Source: Nakamurella sp040546275
Lineage (GTDB): Bacteria; Actinomycetota; Actinomycetes; Mycobacteriales; Nakamurellaceae
Direction: 5' to 3'
Assembly (NCBI RefSeq): GCF_040546275.1
Contig: NZ_JBEPNO010000009.1
Location: forward strand, 62,001 to 126,000
Length of the DNA stretch: 64,000 nucleotides
Of the stretch, positions 25,717-34,844 are shown piece after piece; the stretch's first letter is position 1; the number at the start of each line of letters is the position of its first letter. A program made the position numbers and the translations under genes. The notes below the pieces were generated by a model that saw only the letters and a program-made list of their open reading frames with translations, had not been told where the DNA came from and made no database searches.

Positions 25717-27411
25717 GTGATCCTGTTCACACGAGGGTCCACGTCGGCGGTCACCCGTCCCGCCAGAGGGTTGGCCCGGCAGCTCCTGCTGCTCCAGGTC
25801 GCCCTGGTGCTGTTCGCCTGCGCGGTCGCCGTGACGGTCGCCGTCGTGCAGGCGAGATCCGACGTCAGGGACCAGGCCGGCCGCCGCTGCCTGTCCATCG
25901 CCGAGGCCGTCGCCGGCACCGGCTGGGTGGCCGATCAGGTATCAGCCGATCAGACCAACGGCGCGAGCCCGACGAACACTTTGCAGCCCTATGCGGCCGA
26001 CGTGCTCGACCGGACCGGGGTCGACTTCATCACCATCATGAGTCCGGCCGGCTTCCGCTACACCCACCCGGATCCGAGCCAGATCGGCAAGCACTACCTG
26101 GGCACCATCGCGCCGGCCCTCGCCGGCGGCTCGGTGGTGGAGACCTACACCGGCACCCTCGGTCCGTCGGTGCGGGCCGTCGTCGCCATCCACGCGGGCG
26201 CGGACACCGGCACCAACGCGCACGGGACCGTCGTCGCGCTGGTCGCGGTCGGCGTCCGGGTGGACGCCCTCGGGCCCGAGATCGCCTCCCGGATCGGGAT
26301 CATCGCGTTGGTCGGCGGTTCGCTACTGGTGCTCGCGCTGATCGGGACCGCGCTGATCGGTCGCCGGATGAACCGGCAGACGCACGGGCTCGGCGCCGAC
26401 GAGCTCGGCGTGATGCACACCTACTACGACGCGGTGCTGCACTCGGTCCGAGAGGGGTTGCTGCTGCTGGACTCCAGCGGCCGCATCCGGCTGATCAACG
26501 CCGAGGCCATCCGGTTGCTCGCACTGACGGGGAACCCGGTCAACCTCGTCGGTCGACCGCTGACCGAGCTTTCCCTGCCCGGCGAGCTGGTGGGCGCACT
26601 GGCCGGGTCGGAGCCGCTGGTCGACGCCGTGCACCTGGCGGGCGACCGGGTCCTCGTGGTCAGCGCACTGCCGGCCCGGCCCCGGGACAGATCACGGAGC
26701 GTCGGCCGGGTGATCACCCTCCGGGATCACACCGAGCTGACCGAACTGACCAGCGAGCTCGGCACCGCCCGGGATCTCACGGAAGCCCTGCAGTCCCAGT
26801 CGCACGAATCGGCGAACCGCCTGCACGCGGTCATCACACTGGTCGAACTGGGAAGGGCCGAGGAGGCCATTGCGTTCGCGACCCGCGAGCTGCGCCTGGC
26901 CCAGGAGCTGACCGACCAGGTCGTGCGGACGATCGCGGACCCGGTGCTGGCGGCCGTGCTGCTGGGCAAGGCCCAGGTGGCCGCCGAACTCGGCATCGAC
27001 TTCCGGCTGACCCCCGACTCCACCCTGGACGCGGATGCGCTGGCCGATGCGGGGCTCGAACCCAGGGAGGTGGTGACCCTGCTGGGGAACCTGATCGACA
27101 ACGCCTTCGACGCGATCGGGCGGGCACCGCGACCGGGTACCGGCCTGGTCCAGGTCACCTTGCGGCGCACCGATCCCGAGGCCGACGAAGTCTTCCTGGA
27201 GGTCTCGGACAATGGGCCGGGCCTCGATCCGCAGGACGCGGAGCAGGCCTTCCGCCGGGGCTGGTCGACGAAACGCGACGACGGCGCCCTGCACGGCCAC
27301 GGCATCGGGCTAGGCCTCGTCGGGCAGGTGGTCCGGCGTCATGGCGGCAGTGTCGGGGTCGGGTCGAACGCCGACGCCGGTGCCGTCTTCACCGTGACGG
27401 TCGGTCGGTGA
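25717..27411 (+). CDS. Sensor histidine kinase, CitA/DcuS type
   Basis: A 564-aa membrane sensor of the citrate/C4-dicarboxylate family. TM1 is at about 25-45. A periplasmic PDC-type domain (about 47-170) includes GFRYTHPDPSQIGKHY, a typical CitA/DcuS segment. TM2 is at about 190-210, then a PAS domain (about 225-330). A SpoOB-type dimerisation helix carries the phospho-acceptor His363 in SQSHESANRLH. The HATPase domain has NLIDNAFDA, DNGPGLD and GHGIGLGLVGQ. It starts at GTG 25717. The response-regulator gene starts 32 bp downstream and dctA follows, so it most likely senses external dicarboxylates. Confidence 0.92.
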   Translation: MILFTRGSTSAVTRPARGLARQLLLLQVALVLFACAVAVTVAVVQARSDVRDQAGRRCLSIAEAVAGTGWVADQVSADQTNGASPTNTLQPYAADVLDRTGVDFITIMSPAGFRYTHPDPSQIGKHYLGTIAPALAGGSVVETYTGTLGPSVRAVVAIHAGADTGTNAHGTVVALVAVGVRVDALGPEIASRIGIIALVGGSLLVLALIGTALIGRRMNRQTHGLGADELGVMHTYYDAVLHSVREGLLLLDSSGRIRLINAEAIRLLALTGNPVNLVGRPLTELSLPGELVGALAGSEPLVDAVHLAGDRVLVVSALPARPRDRSRSVGRVITLRDHTELTELTSELGTARDLTEALQSQSHESANRLHAVITLVELGRAEEAIAFATRELRLAQELTDQVVRTIADPVLAAVLLGKAQVAAELGIDFRLTPDSTLDADALADAGLEPREVVTLLGNLIDNAFDAIGRAPRPGTGLVQVTLRRTDPEADEVFLEVSDNGPGLDPQDAEQAFRRGWSTKRDDGALHGHGIGLGLVGQVVRRHGGSVGVGSNADAGAVFTVTVGR

Positions 27412-27443
27412 CGGTGCGCCCGTGAACAGGAACCGGTGATCAG

Positions 27444-28142
27444 GTGATTTCTGTACTGGTGGTCGACGACGACCCGATCGCGTGCTCCTCCCATGTCGCC
27501 TACGTCGACCGGGTCCCCGGGTTCCGCGCGGTGGCGAGCGCGGTCACAGCCGCCGCGGCGATCCGACGGCTGTCCCAGACCGACGGCCCCGTCATCGATC
27601 TCATCCTGCTGGACATGAATCTGCCGGACCGACACGGCCTGGAGATCATCAGGGCACTGCGGGCCGGGCGCCACCCCGCGGACGTCATCGCCGTGACGTC
27701 GGCGCGGGAACTGGAGACGGTCCGGGCGGCGATCTCGTCCGGCGTGGTGCAGTACCTGCTCAAGCCGTTCGCCTTCGCCACCTTGCGCGAACGGCTGGAA
27801 AGGTATGCGGCGTACCGGCAGTCGGTCTTGGGCAACACCGCCGGGTCGCCCGGCAGGCCGGCCACGGCGGCCGGCCAGAGCGAGGTCGACGCGCTGCTCG
27901 GCACCCTGCGGGCCCCCGGAACGGCCGTCCCCGCCGGACTTCTCGGTCAAACGGTAGCGGCCACCGCCCGCGCTCTGCAGTCGGCCGGCGAGCTCTCCGC
28001 GCCGCAGCTGGCGGAATCCCTCGGCACTTCCCGGGTCACCGCCCGCCGCTACCTCGAGCACCTGGTCGAGATCGGCACCGCCACCAGGGAACACCGCTAC
28101 GGCGGGGCCGGTCGGCCGATAGTGGTTTATCGGTGGACATGA
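27444..28142 (+). CDS. Response regulator, CitB/DcuR type
   Basis: A 232-aa two-component regulator beginning at GTG 27444. The receiver domain (about 1-125) has the acidic VVDDDP, the phospho-acceptor Asp57 in LILLDMNLP, and the conserved Lys in YLLKPF. The C-terminal part (about 155-230) is a helix-turn-helix of the CitB/DcuR group, with LSAPQLAESLGTSRVTARRY. It pairs with the preceding kinase and probably activates dctA directly downstream. ATGAACA motifs cluster between this gene and dctA. Confidence 0.92.
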   Translation: MISVLVVDDDPIACSSHVAYVDRVPGFRAVASAVTAAAAIRRLSQTDGPVIDLILLDMNLPDRHGLEIIRALRAGRHPADVIAVTSARELETVRAAISSGVVQYLLKPFAFATLRERLERYAAYRQSVLGNTAGSPGRPATAAGQSEVDALLGTLRAPGTAVPAGLLGQTVAATARALQSAGELSAPQLAESLGTSRVTARRYLEHLVEIGTATREHRYGGAGRPIVVYRWT

Positions 28143-28171
28143 ACACTCGCCACACATGAACAATATGAACA
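28139..28171 (+). promoter_or_regulatory. Candidate response-regulator binding site upstream of dctA
   Basis: Three copies of ATGAACA occur at 28139-28145, 28156-28162 and 28165-28171, with centre spacings of 17 and 9 bp. They lie 74-106 bp before the dctA ATG. Similar GTGAACA is at the start of the regulator gene (27421-27427), and its complement TGTTCAC is at the kinase start. Placement fits a DcuR-like activator site; this is inference. Confidence 0.45.
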
Positions 28172-28244
28172 CATGGGAGACAGGGGTGACGACGATCACC
28201 CATCCTGGGCCGGCGATCAAAGCCGATCAACCCCAGGAGCAGCC

Positions 28245-29570
28245 ATGACGACGTTTGCGAAACCACCGGCCCCGTCCACCCCTGCCAAGAAGAAGCTCGG
28301 CGCCCACTGGCTCTACCTGGCGGTCATCGTCGCCGTGGTGGCCGGAACCGCTGTCGGCCTCATCTTCGGCAAGAACGCCAGCGGCCTTGCGATCATCGGC
28401 ACCGCCTTCGTCAACCTCATCAAGATGATGATCGGCCCGATCATCTTCTGCACGATCGTGCTGGGCATCGGTTCGGTCCGCAAGGCGTCCCAGGTCGGCC
28501 GGGTCGGCGGCATCGCCCTCGCCTACTTCCTCATCATGTCGACGTTCGCCCTGGCCCTCGGCCTGCTGGTCGGCAACCTGATCCATCCTGGCGACGGGCT
28601 CAAGGCCGCGGCCGCCACCGCCAAGTACACCGTGCCGCCCACCACCGGCTCCGGGAACTTCCTGATCGACATCATCCCGACGACGCTGTTCTCCGCCCTG
28701 ACGTTCGGGTCGGTGCTGCAGGCCCTGTTCGTGGCGCTGCTGGTCGGCTTCGCGGTGCAGTCCATGGGCACCAAGGGCGAGCCGATCCTGAACGGCATCG
28801 CCATCCTGCAGAAACTCGTCTTCAAGATCCTCGCCGGACTGATGTGGCTGGCCCCGATCGGTGCCTTCGGCGCGATCGCGGGGGTGGTCGGCAGCGCCGG
28901 GTGGTCGGCGATCGCCGCCCTGGGCATGCTGGTCGGCGTCTTCTACGCCACCTGTGCGGTCTTCGTCTTCGTCATCCTCGGCACGCTGCTGCGGATCACC
29001 ACCGGGTTCTCGATCGTCAAGCTCCTGTACTACCTGCGCCAGGAGTTCCTGCTGATCGTGGCGACCTCGTCGTCCGAGACGGCCCTGCCCCGCCTGATCG
29101 CCAAGATGGAGCACCTCGGCGTCTCCCGGCCGGTCGTCGGCATCGTCGTGCCGACCGGCTACTCGTTCAACCTCGACGGCACCGCGATGTACCTGACGAT
29201 GGCCTCCCTGTTCATCGGGAACGCGCTGGGCACACCGCTCTCGCTCGGTGAGCAGCTGTCGTTGCTGGTCTTCATGATCGTGGCCTCCAAGGGTGCCGCC
29301 GGAGTGACCGGCGCGGGCCTTGCCACCCTCGGCGGCGGGCTGGCCAGCCACCGGCCCGACCTGGTGCCGGGCGTCGGGCTGATCGTCGCGATCGACCGCT
29401 TCATGTCCGAAGCCCGTGCCCTGACCAACTTCTCGGGAAATGCGGTGGCCACGCTGGTCATCGGCGGCTGGGTGAAGGAGATCGACCGGGACCAGGTCAA
29501 CCGGGTACTCGACCGGCAGGATCCGTTCGACGACTCGGACATGCTGGACGAGCACAAGTCACACCAGTAG
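28245..29570 (+). CDS. dctA: C4-dicarboxylate:cation symporter, DctA type
   Basis: A 441-aa dicarboxylate/amino acid:cation symporter (DAACS family) that would import succinate, fumarate or malate with H+ or Na+. Eight or so transmembrane helices and re-entrant loops are visible. Diagnostic elements are the serine-rich hairpin TSSSETALP, the NLDGTAMY motif in TM7, and VASKGAAGVTG in hairpin 2. ATG 28245 has CCAGGAG 7 nt upstream; the frame from 28173 lies in the regulatory region. The two-component genes directly upstream match the dcuSR/dctBD logic. The last 12 bp overlap the convergent SDR gene. Confidence 0.92.
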   Translation: MTTFAKPPAPSTPAKKKLGAHWLYLAVIVAVVAGTAVGLIFGKNASGLAIIGTAFVNLIKMMIGPIIFCTIVLGIGSVRKASQVGRVGGIALAYFLIMSTFALALGLLVGNLIHPGDGLKAAAATAKYTVPPTTGSGNFLIDIIPTTLFSALTFGSVLQALFVALLVGFAVQSMGTKGEPILNGIAILQKLVFKILAGLMWLAPIGAFGAIAGVVGSAGWSAIAALGMLVGVFYATCAVFVFVILGTLLRITTGFSIVKLLYYLRQEFLLIVATSSSETALPRLIAKMEHLGVSRPVVGIVVPTGYSFNLDGTAMYLTMASLFIGNALGTPLSLGEQLSLLVFMIVASKGAAGVTGAGLATLGGGLASHRPDLVPGVGLIVAIDRFMSEARALTNFSGNAVATLVIGGWVKEIDRDQVNRVLDRQDPFDDSDMLDEHKSHQ

Positions 29571-30515
29571 TTGGCACCGCTCCCACAGGTGCGCCCGCGC
29601 GGCCGGGTCGTCGTGCTGCCAGCGCAGGTAGTAGGTCGGCCGCACCCGGCGGTCGTGCCAGAACTGCCCGGTCGTCGCACTCGGCCCGGTGGGTCCGGCT
29701 GCGGCGGCCAGCCAGACGATGGTGTCGGCGCCCTGTTCCGGGGTGCGCAGGATCGGCCTGGTCACCTTGGCGAAGGTGGCGATCGACCCGGTCACGCCGG
29801 GGGTCGCCGCCCAGCCTGGGTGCATGCTGTGCACCACCGGATCCCTGTCGTCGGGCCATCTCTCGCCCAGCAACTCCGCCATCGTGACCTGCATGCGCTT
29901 CGTCCGTGCGTAGGCCCTGATCCCCTTGTACGGGCCGTCGGTGAACTCCAGGTCCCGGACCAGGGGTGAGGAGTACATGCCGCCGGAGGACACCCAGATC
30001 ACCCGGGCATCGCCGTCGGCCCGCATCCTCGCCCGCAGCAGGTGCGTCAGCAGGAACGGACCGAGAACATGGGTGGCCAGGGCCATCTCGTGGCCCTGGG
30101 CGGAGAGCGCTCGCTCGGGCGGGATCAGCCCGGCGCAGTGGATCAGCGCACGCACCGAGTCCACGCTCCCGTCCAGATCGGCCGCCAGTGAGCGCACGGC
30201 GTCGAGATCGCTGATGTCCGCCTCGTGGACCACCAGATCGGCGGCGGGAACGGCCTTCCGGATCCGCCCGGCGGAATCCTCGAGCCGTCCGGCCTTTCGA
30301 CCCACCAGGTGGATCCGGGCACCGAGGGCAGCCAACGAAGAGGCGGCGGCCTCGCCGATACCGGAACTCCCACCGGTGACGACGATGTCGAGCTTTCCGT
30401 CGAAGTGGGCCGCGTCGGCGGGCCACCACCGCTTCCGCAGCCCCGGCCCGATCGCGCTGTAGCCCGGTACCACCAACAGGTCCAGCACGTCGTCGAGAAC
30501 CGCGTATGCGCCCAT
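29559..30515 (-). CDS. Short-chain dehydrogenase/reductase
   Basis: A 318-aa NAD(P)-dependent oxidoreductase. An N-terminal extension of about 40 residues (contains GLRKRWWPADAAHFDGK) precedes the Rossmann fold with TGGSSGIG. HCAG stands in for the usual NAG motif. The catalytic part has VSSGG with Ser and YARTK with Tyr and Lys. This layout resembles dehydrogenase/reductase SDR family member 12-like proteins. The substrate is unknown. The start codon lies 25 bp from that of the divergent deacetylase gene, so the two share a tiny promoter region. Confidence 0.85.
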   Translation of the reverse strand: MGAYAVLDDVLDLLVVPGYSAIGPGLRKRWWPADAAHFDGKLDIVVTGGSSGIGEAAASSLAALGARIHLVGRKAGRLEDSAGRIRKAVPAADLVVHEADISDLDAVRSLAADLDGSVDSVRALIHCAGLIPPERALSAQGHEMALATHVLGPFLLTHLLRARMRADGDARVIWVSSGGMYSSPLVRDLEFTDGPYKGIRAYARTKRMQVTMAELLGERWPDDRDPVVHSMHPGWAATPGVTGSIATFAKVTRPILRTPEQGADTIVWLAAAAGPTGPSATTGQFWHDRRVRPTYYLRWQHDDPAARAHLWERCQLLV

Positions 30516-30540
30516 GATGATGGACGGTACCGTTCCCTCC

Positions 30541-31341
30541 ATGGCAACCCTGGTCACCTTCCACGCCCACCCCGACGACGAATCGATCGGCTGCGGCGGC
30601 ATCATGCGCAAGGCAGCCGACGAAGGGCACCGGGTGGTGCTGGTCGTCGCCACCCGCGGCGAGCACGGCGAGGTGCCGGACGGGTTCCTGGATCCCGGCG
30701 AGGAACTGTGGCAGCGACGGGTGATCGAGACGAGGGCCTGCGCCGACATCCTCGGCGCCGAGCGGCTGGAGTTCCTGGGGTACAAGGACTCCGGGATGAT
30801 GGGCGAATCCACCAACGATCTCCCCGGGTCGTTCTGGACGGCCGACGTCGAGGAGGCGGCGCAGAAGCTGGCCGCCATCCTGCAGGAGGAGAACGCCGAC
30901 GTGCTGACCATCTACGACGACAACGGCGGCTACGGCCACCCCGACCACATCCAGGTGCATCGGGTCGGCAAGCGGGCCGCGGAGATCGCCGGGACCGGCC
31001 GCGTCTACCAGGGCACGATGAACCGCGACTACATGCGCCGCGGGATGGAAGCCTTTGCCGCCCAGGCGAAAGAGGCCGGCGTCGAACTCCCGGACGTAGA
31101 AGGCGCAGCTGGCGAGACATTCGGCAAACCCGAGGCCGAGCTGACCGGCCGGGTGGACGTCACGGCGTACACCGCCGTGAAGCGGGCCGCGATGCGCGCC
31201 CACGCCAGCCAGATCAGCGAGGAGTCGTTCTTCCTGGCCATGCCCGAGGAGGCTTTTCTCTACAGTTTCGGCGTCGAGTGGTTCATCCGCGAGGGGCAGG
31301 GCCCCGGCATCACCGAGACCGACCTGATGGTGGGGTTGTAG
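30541..31341 (+). CDS. PIG-L family deacetylase (mycothiol S-conjugate amidase/MshB-like)
   Basis: A 266-aa zinc deacetylase of the LmbE/PIG-L family. The metal motif is HAHPDDES at residues 8-15, with the third ligand in GHPDH (about 140). Actinobacterial members hydrolyse GlcNAc-Ins or mycothiol conjugates; the sequence alone does not decide between MshB, Mca or a related enzyme. ATG 30541 was chosen to begin right before the metal motif; three ATGs from 30514 overlap the divergent SDR gene. The stop directly abuts the stop of zwf (no intervening base). Confidence 0.85.
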   Translation: MATLVTFHAHPDDESIGCGGIMRKAADEGHRVVLVVATRGEHGEVPDGFLDPGEELWQRRVIETRACADILGAERLEFLGYKDSGMMGESTNDLPGSFWTADVEEAAQKLAAILQEENADVLTIYDDNGGYGHPDHIQVHRVGKRAAEIAGTGRVYQGTMNRDYMRRGMEAFAAQAKEAGVELPDVEGAAGETFGKPEAELTGRVDVTAYTAVKRAAMRAHASQISEESFFLAMPEEAFLYSFGVEWFIREGQGPGITETDLMVGL

Positions 31342-32841
31342 CTACGCCTTCTTCTCCCGCCACACCCGCTCGAACGGGAGGCGCCAGGCGTGCGGAGCGA
31401 CCAGCTGGTGGATGGCGTTCGGACCCCAGGTGCCGGGCGCGTACGTCTTGACCGCCGGCGGGTCGTCGAGCAGCGGAATCGAGCGCTCCCAGAGACTCTC
31501 GATGCCTTCGGCGGTGGTGAACAGCGTGTGGTCGCCGCGCATCGCGTCGAGGATCAATCGCTCGTAGGCCTCGAGAACGTCTGCGGCGCGGTCGGTCTCC
31601 TGGGTGGCGAACTGCATCGACACCTTGTCCAGCCGCATGCCGGGCCCGGGACGCTTGCCGTAGAACGACAACGACACCTTCGAGGCGTCGGCCAGATCGA
31701 ACGTCAGGTGGTCCGGACCCTGGGAGCCGACCCCGGAGCCGGACGGGAACATCGACTTCGGTGCCTCCTTGAAGGCGATCGAGATGATCCGCTGCCCCTC
31801 GGCCATCTTCTTGCCGGTCCGCAGGTAGAACGGGACACCGGCCCAGCGCCAGTTGTCGATGCGGCACTTGAGCGCGATGAACGTCTCGGTGTCCGAGTCG
31901 GGAGCGACGCCGTCCTCACCCCGATAGCCGCCGTACTGTCCGCGCACCACGTGCTGCGGTTCGATCGGGAGCAGCGAGCGGAAGACCTTGTTCTTCTCCT
32001 CGCTGATCGCGCGGGGTTCCAGCGCGGTCGGCGGTTCCATCGCGACGAAGGCCATCACCTGGAACAGGTGGGTGACGACCATGTCCTTGTAGGCGCCGGT
32101 GGATTCGTAGAACTCGGCGCGACGGTCCAGACCGAGAGTCTCCGGGATGTCGATCTGGATGTGGTCGATGAAGTTGCGGTTCCAGATCGGTTCGAACAGA
32201 CCGTTGGCGAACCGGAAGGCGAGGATGTTCTGCGCCGGTTCCTTGCCGAGGAAGTGGTCGATGCGGAAGACCTGGCTCTCGAAGAACGTCTCGTGGACCT
32301 GATCGTTCAGGGCGATGGCGCTGTCCAGATCGGTACCGAACGGCTTCTCCATGACGACTCTCGACCGCTGCACCAGGTCGGCGTCCTTGAGCATGTTGAT
32401 CACCGCGAGCGCTGCCTTGGGGGGAACGCTGAGGTAGTGCAGGCGTAGCACCTCGGACCCGAGTTCGACCTCGGCCTTGGCCACCGCGGCGGCGAGCGCG
32501 TCCGGGCCGGCACTCTGCGGTACGTAGTGGAGCTTGGCCGAGAAGATCGACCACTGGTCGTCGGTCAGCTTGTGGGTGCCGAACTCGGTGACGGCCTGCC
32601 GGGCGAACTCCCGGAAGGACACGTCGTCCATGTCCTCCAGCGACGTCCCGACCACCTGGATGTCAGGGGCCAGTGCCGAGAGGGACAGGTGCGTGAGACC
32701 CGGGATCAGCTTGCGCCGGGCCAGGTCGCCGGTGGCGCCGAACAGCACCACGACGTGCGGCGAGACGGTCTCCCGCAGGCTCCGCGACGGGCGTGCTCCA
32801 GGGGCGGGATAGGCAATGCTCTCAGTGTTCGTCGTAGGCAC
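31342..32841 (-). CDS. zwf: Glucose-6-phosphate 1-dehydrogenase
   Basis: A 499-aa enzyme that oxidises glucose-6-phosphate to 6-phosphogluconolactone and yields NADPH, first step of the oxidative pentose-phosphate pathway. The NADP-binding GATGDLARRKL is at about 34-44, and the substrate-binding RIDHFLGKEP at about 195-205. The rest of the protein is full length for the family, with a typical C-terminal domain. It stands alone here, without the opcA/pgl/tal partners seen in many actinobacteria, so it may be one of two zwf copies in the genome. A short promoter region of 84 bp separates it from the lipoprotein gene. Confidence 0.95.
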   Translation of the reverse strand: MPTTNTESIAYPAPGARPSRSLRETVSPHVVVLFGATGDLARRKLIPGLTHLSLSALAPDIQVVGTSLEDMDDVSFREFARQAVTEFGTHKLTDDQWSIFSAKLHYVPQSAGPDALAAAVAKAEVELGSEVLRLHYLSVPPKAALAVINMLKDADLVQRSRVVMEKPFGTDLDSAIALNDQVHETFFESQVFRIDHFLGKEPAQNILAFRFANGLFEPIWNRNFIDHIQIDIPETLGLDRRAEFYESTGAYKDMVVTHLFQVMAFVAMEPPTALEPRAISEEKNKVFRSLLPIEPQHVVRGQYGGYRGEDGVAPDSDTETFIALKCRIDNWRWAGVPFYLRTGKKMAEGQRIISIAFKEAPKSMFPSGSGVGSQGPDHLTFDLADASKVSLSFYGKRPGPGMRLDKVSMQFATQETDRAADVLEAYERLILDAMRGDHTLFTTAEGIESLWERSIPLLDDPPAVKTYAPGTWGPNAIHQLVAPHAWRLPFERVWREKKA

Positions 32842-32925
32842 CCGAACATGTTCCCATCTGCGGCCATGTTTGCCATCGGCGCCCTGGAAGTGTTCATCCC
32901 GGTGTTACTTGAATACCGGTTCCGA

Positions 32926-33444
32926 TCAGCCGGTGCCGCAGTTCTTGTCGGTCCAGGCGCTGATGTGATCGGACGCTGCGGTGACGGCGGGGGCGCCGAG
33001 GATCTGGCCGGCCTCCTCGAGCGACTTGCCGGTTGCGGCCTTGGCTGCGTCGGCCAGCGTCGCGAAGTCCGCTTTGAGCGCGTCCGGCACATTGCCCTTC
33101 AGCCCGGCGATGGCCTGCGTGAGCTGGCCGGCGTCATAGGTGCCGTGACCGCCGGCAAGCGAGGGCAGCAGGGCAAGGGCGATCGTCGAATATGCGCTGA
33201 GCACGCCGAGGCAGTCGCCGCTCAAGGCGAATCCACTGCCACCCGACCCGCTGCCACCCGACCCGCTGGCGCCGGGCAGCGCTGCCTCACTGGTGCTGTT
33301 GTTGTTGATCAGGTCCTTCAGCACCGAGGCCTGGTTCGGCGTCGGCGAACCGCAACCGGTGAGCAGAATGGCCCCGGCTGCGGCGACGACGACGAGGCGG
33401 GTGACGGCACTGCGGAGGGTGGTGCTGAGACGTGACATGGCCAT
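32926..33444 (-). CDS. Hypothetical lipoprotein
   Basis: About 172 aa with a signal peptide whose lipobox is LLTGC (Cys at 29 from the ATG at 33444). A short linker carries repeated GSGGSG. The mature part is helical and Ala-rich, with two cysteines (GDCLGV and NCGTG) placed to form one disulfide. I do not recognise a family. Alternative starts are ATG 33438 and ATG 33474. It overlaps no neighbour if the shorter starts are used and follows the GH3 lipoprotein gene on the same strand. Confidence 0.65.
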   Translation of the reverse strand: MAMSRLSTTLRSAVTRLVVVAAAGAILLTGCGSPTPNQASVLKDLINNNSTSEAALPGASGSGGSGSGGSGFALSGDCLGVLSAYSTIALALLPSLAGGHGTYDAGQLTQAIAGLKGNVPDALKADFATLADAAKAATGKSLEEAGQILGAPAVTAASDHISAWTDKNCGTG

Positions 33445-33505
33445 CAGGAGCACCGACGAGAGTCGCTGATACATGCCGGGGACCGTTCCGCCAACAGGCG
33501 AGTGC

Positions 33506-34843
33506 TCAACCACAGGCGAGCAGACCCAACGACTGCTTGCTGGCCAGCACGTGCAGCGCGGCTGCGTCGACCTCTACTCGGAACGACTCGCTGGCCTTCA
33601 CCTCGGTGGCCAGCGCAGACGTCATCACGACGAGGTCGGACGGTTTCACGGTCAGCGCCATGTCACCGCCGGCCCTGACGAACTCGACGGCCCGCTGTCC
33701 GACCGGTACGTCGCTGACGGCGACCGCGCCGCCCAGGTCGTCGGAGATGATCAGCCCGTCGAAGCCGAGCTTGCCGCGCAGCAGGTCCGTCACGATCGGG
33801 GCGGAGAAGGCGGCGATGTTGTCCGGGTCGAGCTGCGGGTAGCGGGCCGAGGAGATCATCACCGCAGTGGTACCGGCCTTGATCGCCGCGCGGAACGGGT
33901 CGAGCGAATCGTCGGTCGCCGTGGTCTCGTCGTCGACGGCATCCGCCGACGTGTCGGTGTTGGCGGTAACCCGACCCAGCCCGGGGAAGTGCTTGACGGT
34001 CGTGCCCAGCTTCTCCCCGAGCATCGCCTTCACCACCGTGACCACCGACTCCGACACCGAGTCGGCGGTCGATCCGTACTGACGGTCCTGCGCCCCGATC
34101 GGCGGATTGTCCGAGGCCGTCCCGGCCGGGACGACGTCGGCGACGGGCGCGAGATCCAGGGTGATCCCTGCCTTCACCAGCAATGACGCCCACTCTGCGG
34201 TGTTCTGGGCCAGCGCCTCGGACGAATCCTGACCCTGCTGGACCGCCGTCGGGATCGACGGGAAGTCCGGTCCGCGCAGGCCCTGCACGTAGCCGCCCTC
34301 CTGATCGACGGCGACGTGCGCCCGGACCCCGGACATCGGGGTGATCGTCTGCTGGACCGCAGCGATGCCGGCCGCCAGGTCCTGGGCGCTCGCGGTCGAT
34401 CGACCGGACAGGAAGACCCCACCCACCGGCGTCGACCGCAACGCGGCACGCCCGGAGGCCGGGTCGTCGGCCGCGATCCCCACCATCAGCAGCTGACCGA
34501 TCCGCTGCGGCTCGGTCAGGCCGGCCAGGATCTGGGCCGCGCAGCTCGTCGCTGGTGGCTTGCTCGAGGTACCGGTGGTCCTGCTGGTGGTCGTGGTCGT
34601 GCTGAGCGTGGTCCTGCTCGGCGTGGTCCTGCTCGGCGTCGTCGTGGCGGGAGTGGGACGTGGGGTGGACGCCGATGTGCTCGGGATGGCAGTACCGATG
34701 GGCGCAGACGTGGGGGCAACAGCACTCGCGGCCGCGACGGTCGTGTCGGTCGTCACCGTCGCGGCGACGGTCGATCCCGACGTACACGCCGTCACCGACA
34801 GCAGCACGGCCAGTAATACAGCACATGTCCTACGAGTTTTCAC
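33506..34843 (-). CDS. Glycoside hydrolase family 3 (NagZ-like) lipoprotein
   Basis: A 445-aa lipid-anchored hydrolase, probably a beta-N-acetylhexosaminidase acting on peptidoglycan or chitin fragments. The signal peptide ends in LLSVTAC. A Thr/Ser/Ala/Pro linker runs to about residue 90. The GH3 TIM barrel shows VDQEGGYVQ, LDLAPVADV, KHFPGLGRV with the conserved Lys-His, and the nucleophile Asp in ISDDLGG. The GH3 NagZ catalytic His loop would fall after KHFPG, where this sequence is variant. The GTG at 34843 comes one base after the recD stop, so it is read from the recBCD transcript. Confidence 0.87.
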   Translation of the reverse strand: MKTRRTCAVLLAVLLSVTACTSGSTVAATVTTDTTVAAASAVAPTSAPIGTAIPSTSASTPRPTPATTTPSRTTPSRTTLSTTTTTSRTTGTSSKPPATSCAAQILAGLTEPQRIGQLLMVGIAADDPASGRAALRSTPVGGVFLSGRSTASAQDLAAGIAAVQQTITPMSGVRAHVAVDQEGGYVQGLRGPDFPSIPTAVQQGQDSSEALAQNTAEWASLLVKAGITLDLAPVADVVPAGTASDNPPIGAQDRQYGSTADSVSESVVTVVKAMLGEKLGTTVKHFPGLGRVTANTDTSADAVDDETTATDDSLDPFRAAIKAGTTAVMISSARYPQLDPDNIAAFSAPIVTDLLRGKLGFDGLIISDDLGGAVAVSDVPVGQRAVEFVRAGGDMALTVKPSDLVVMTSALATEVKASESFRVEVDAAALHVLASKQSLGLLACG

Positions 34844-34844
34844 G

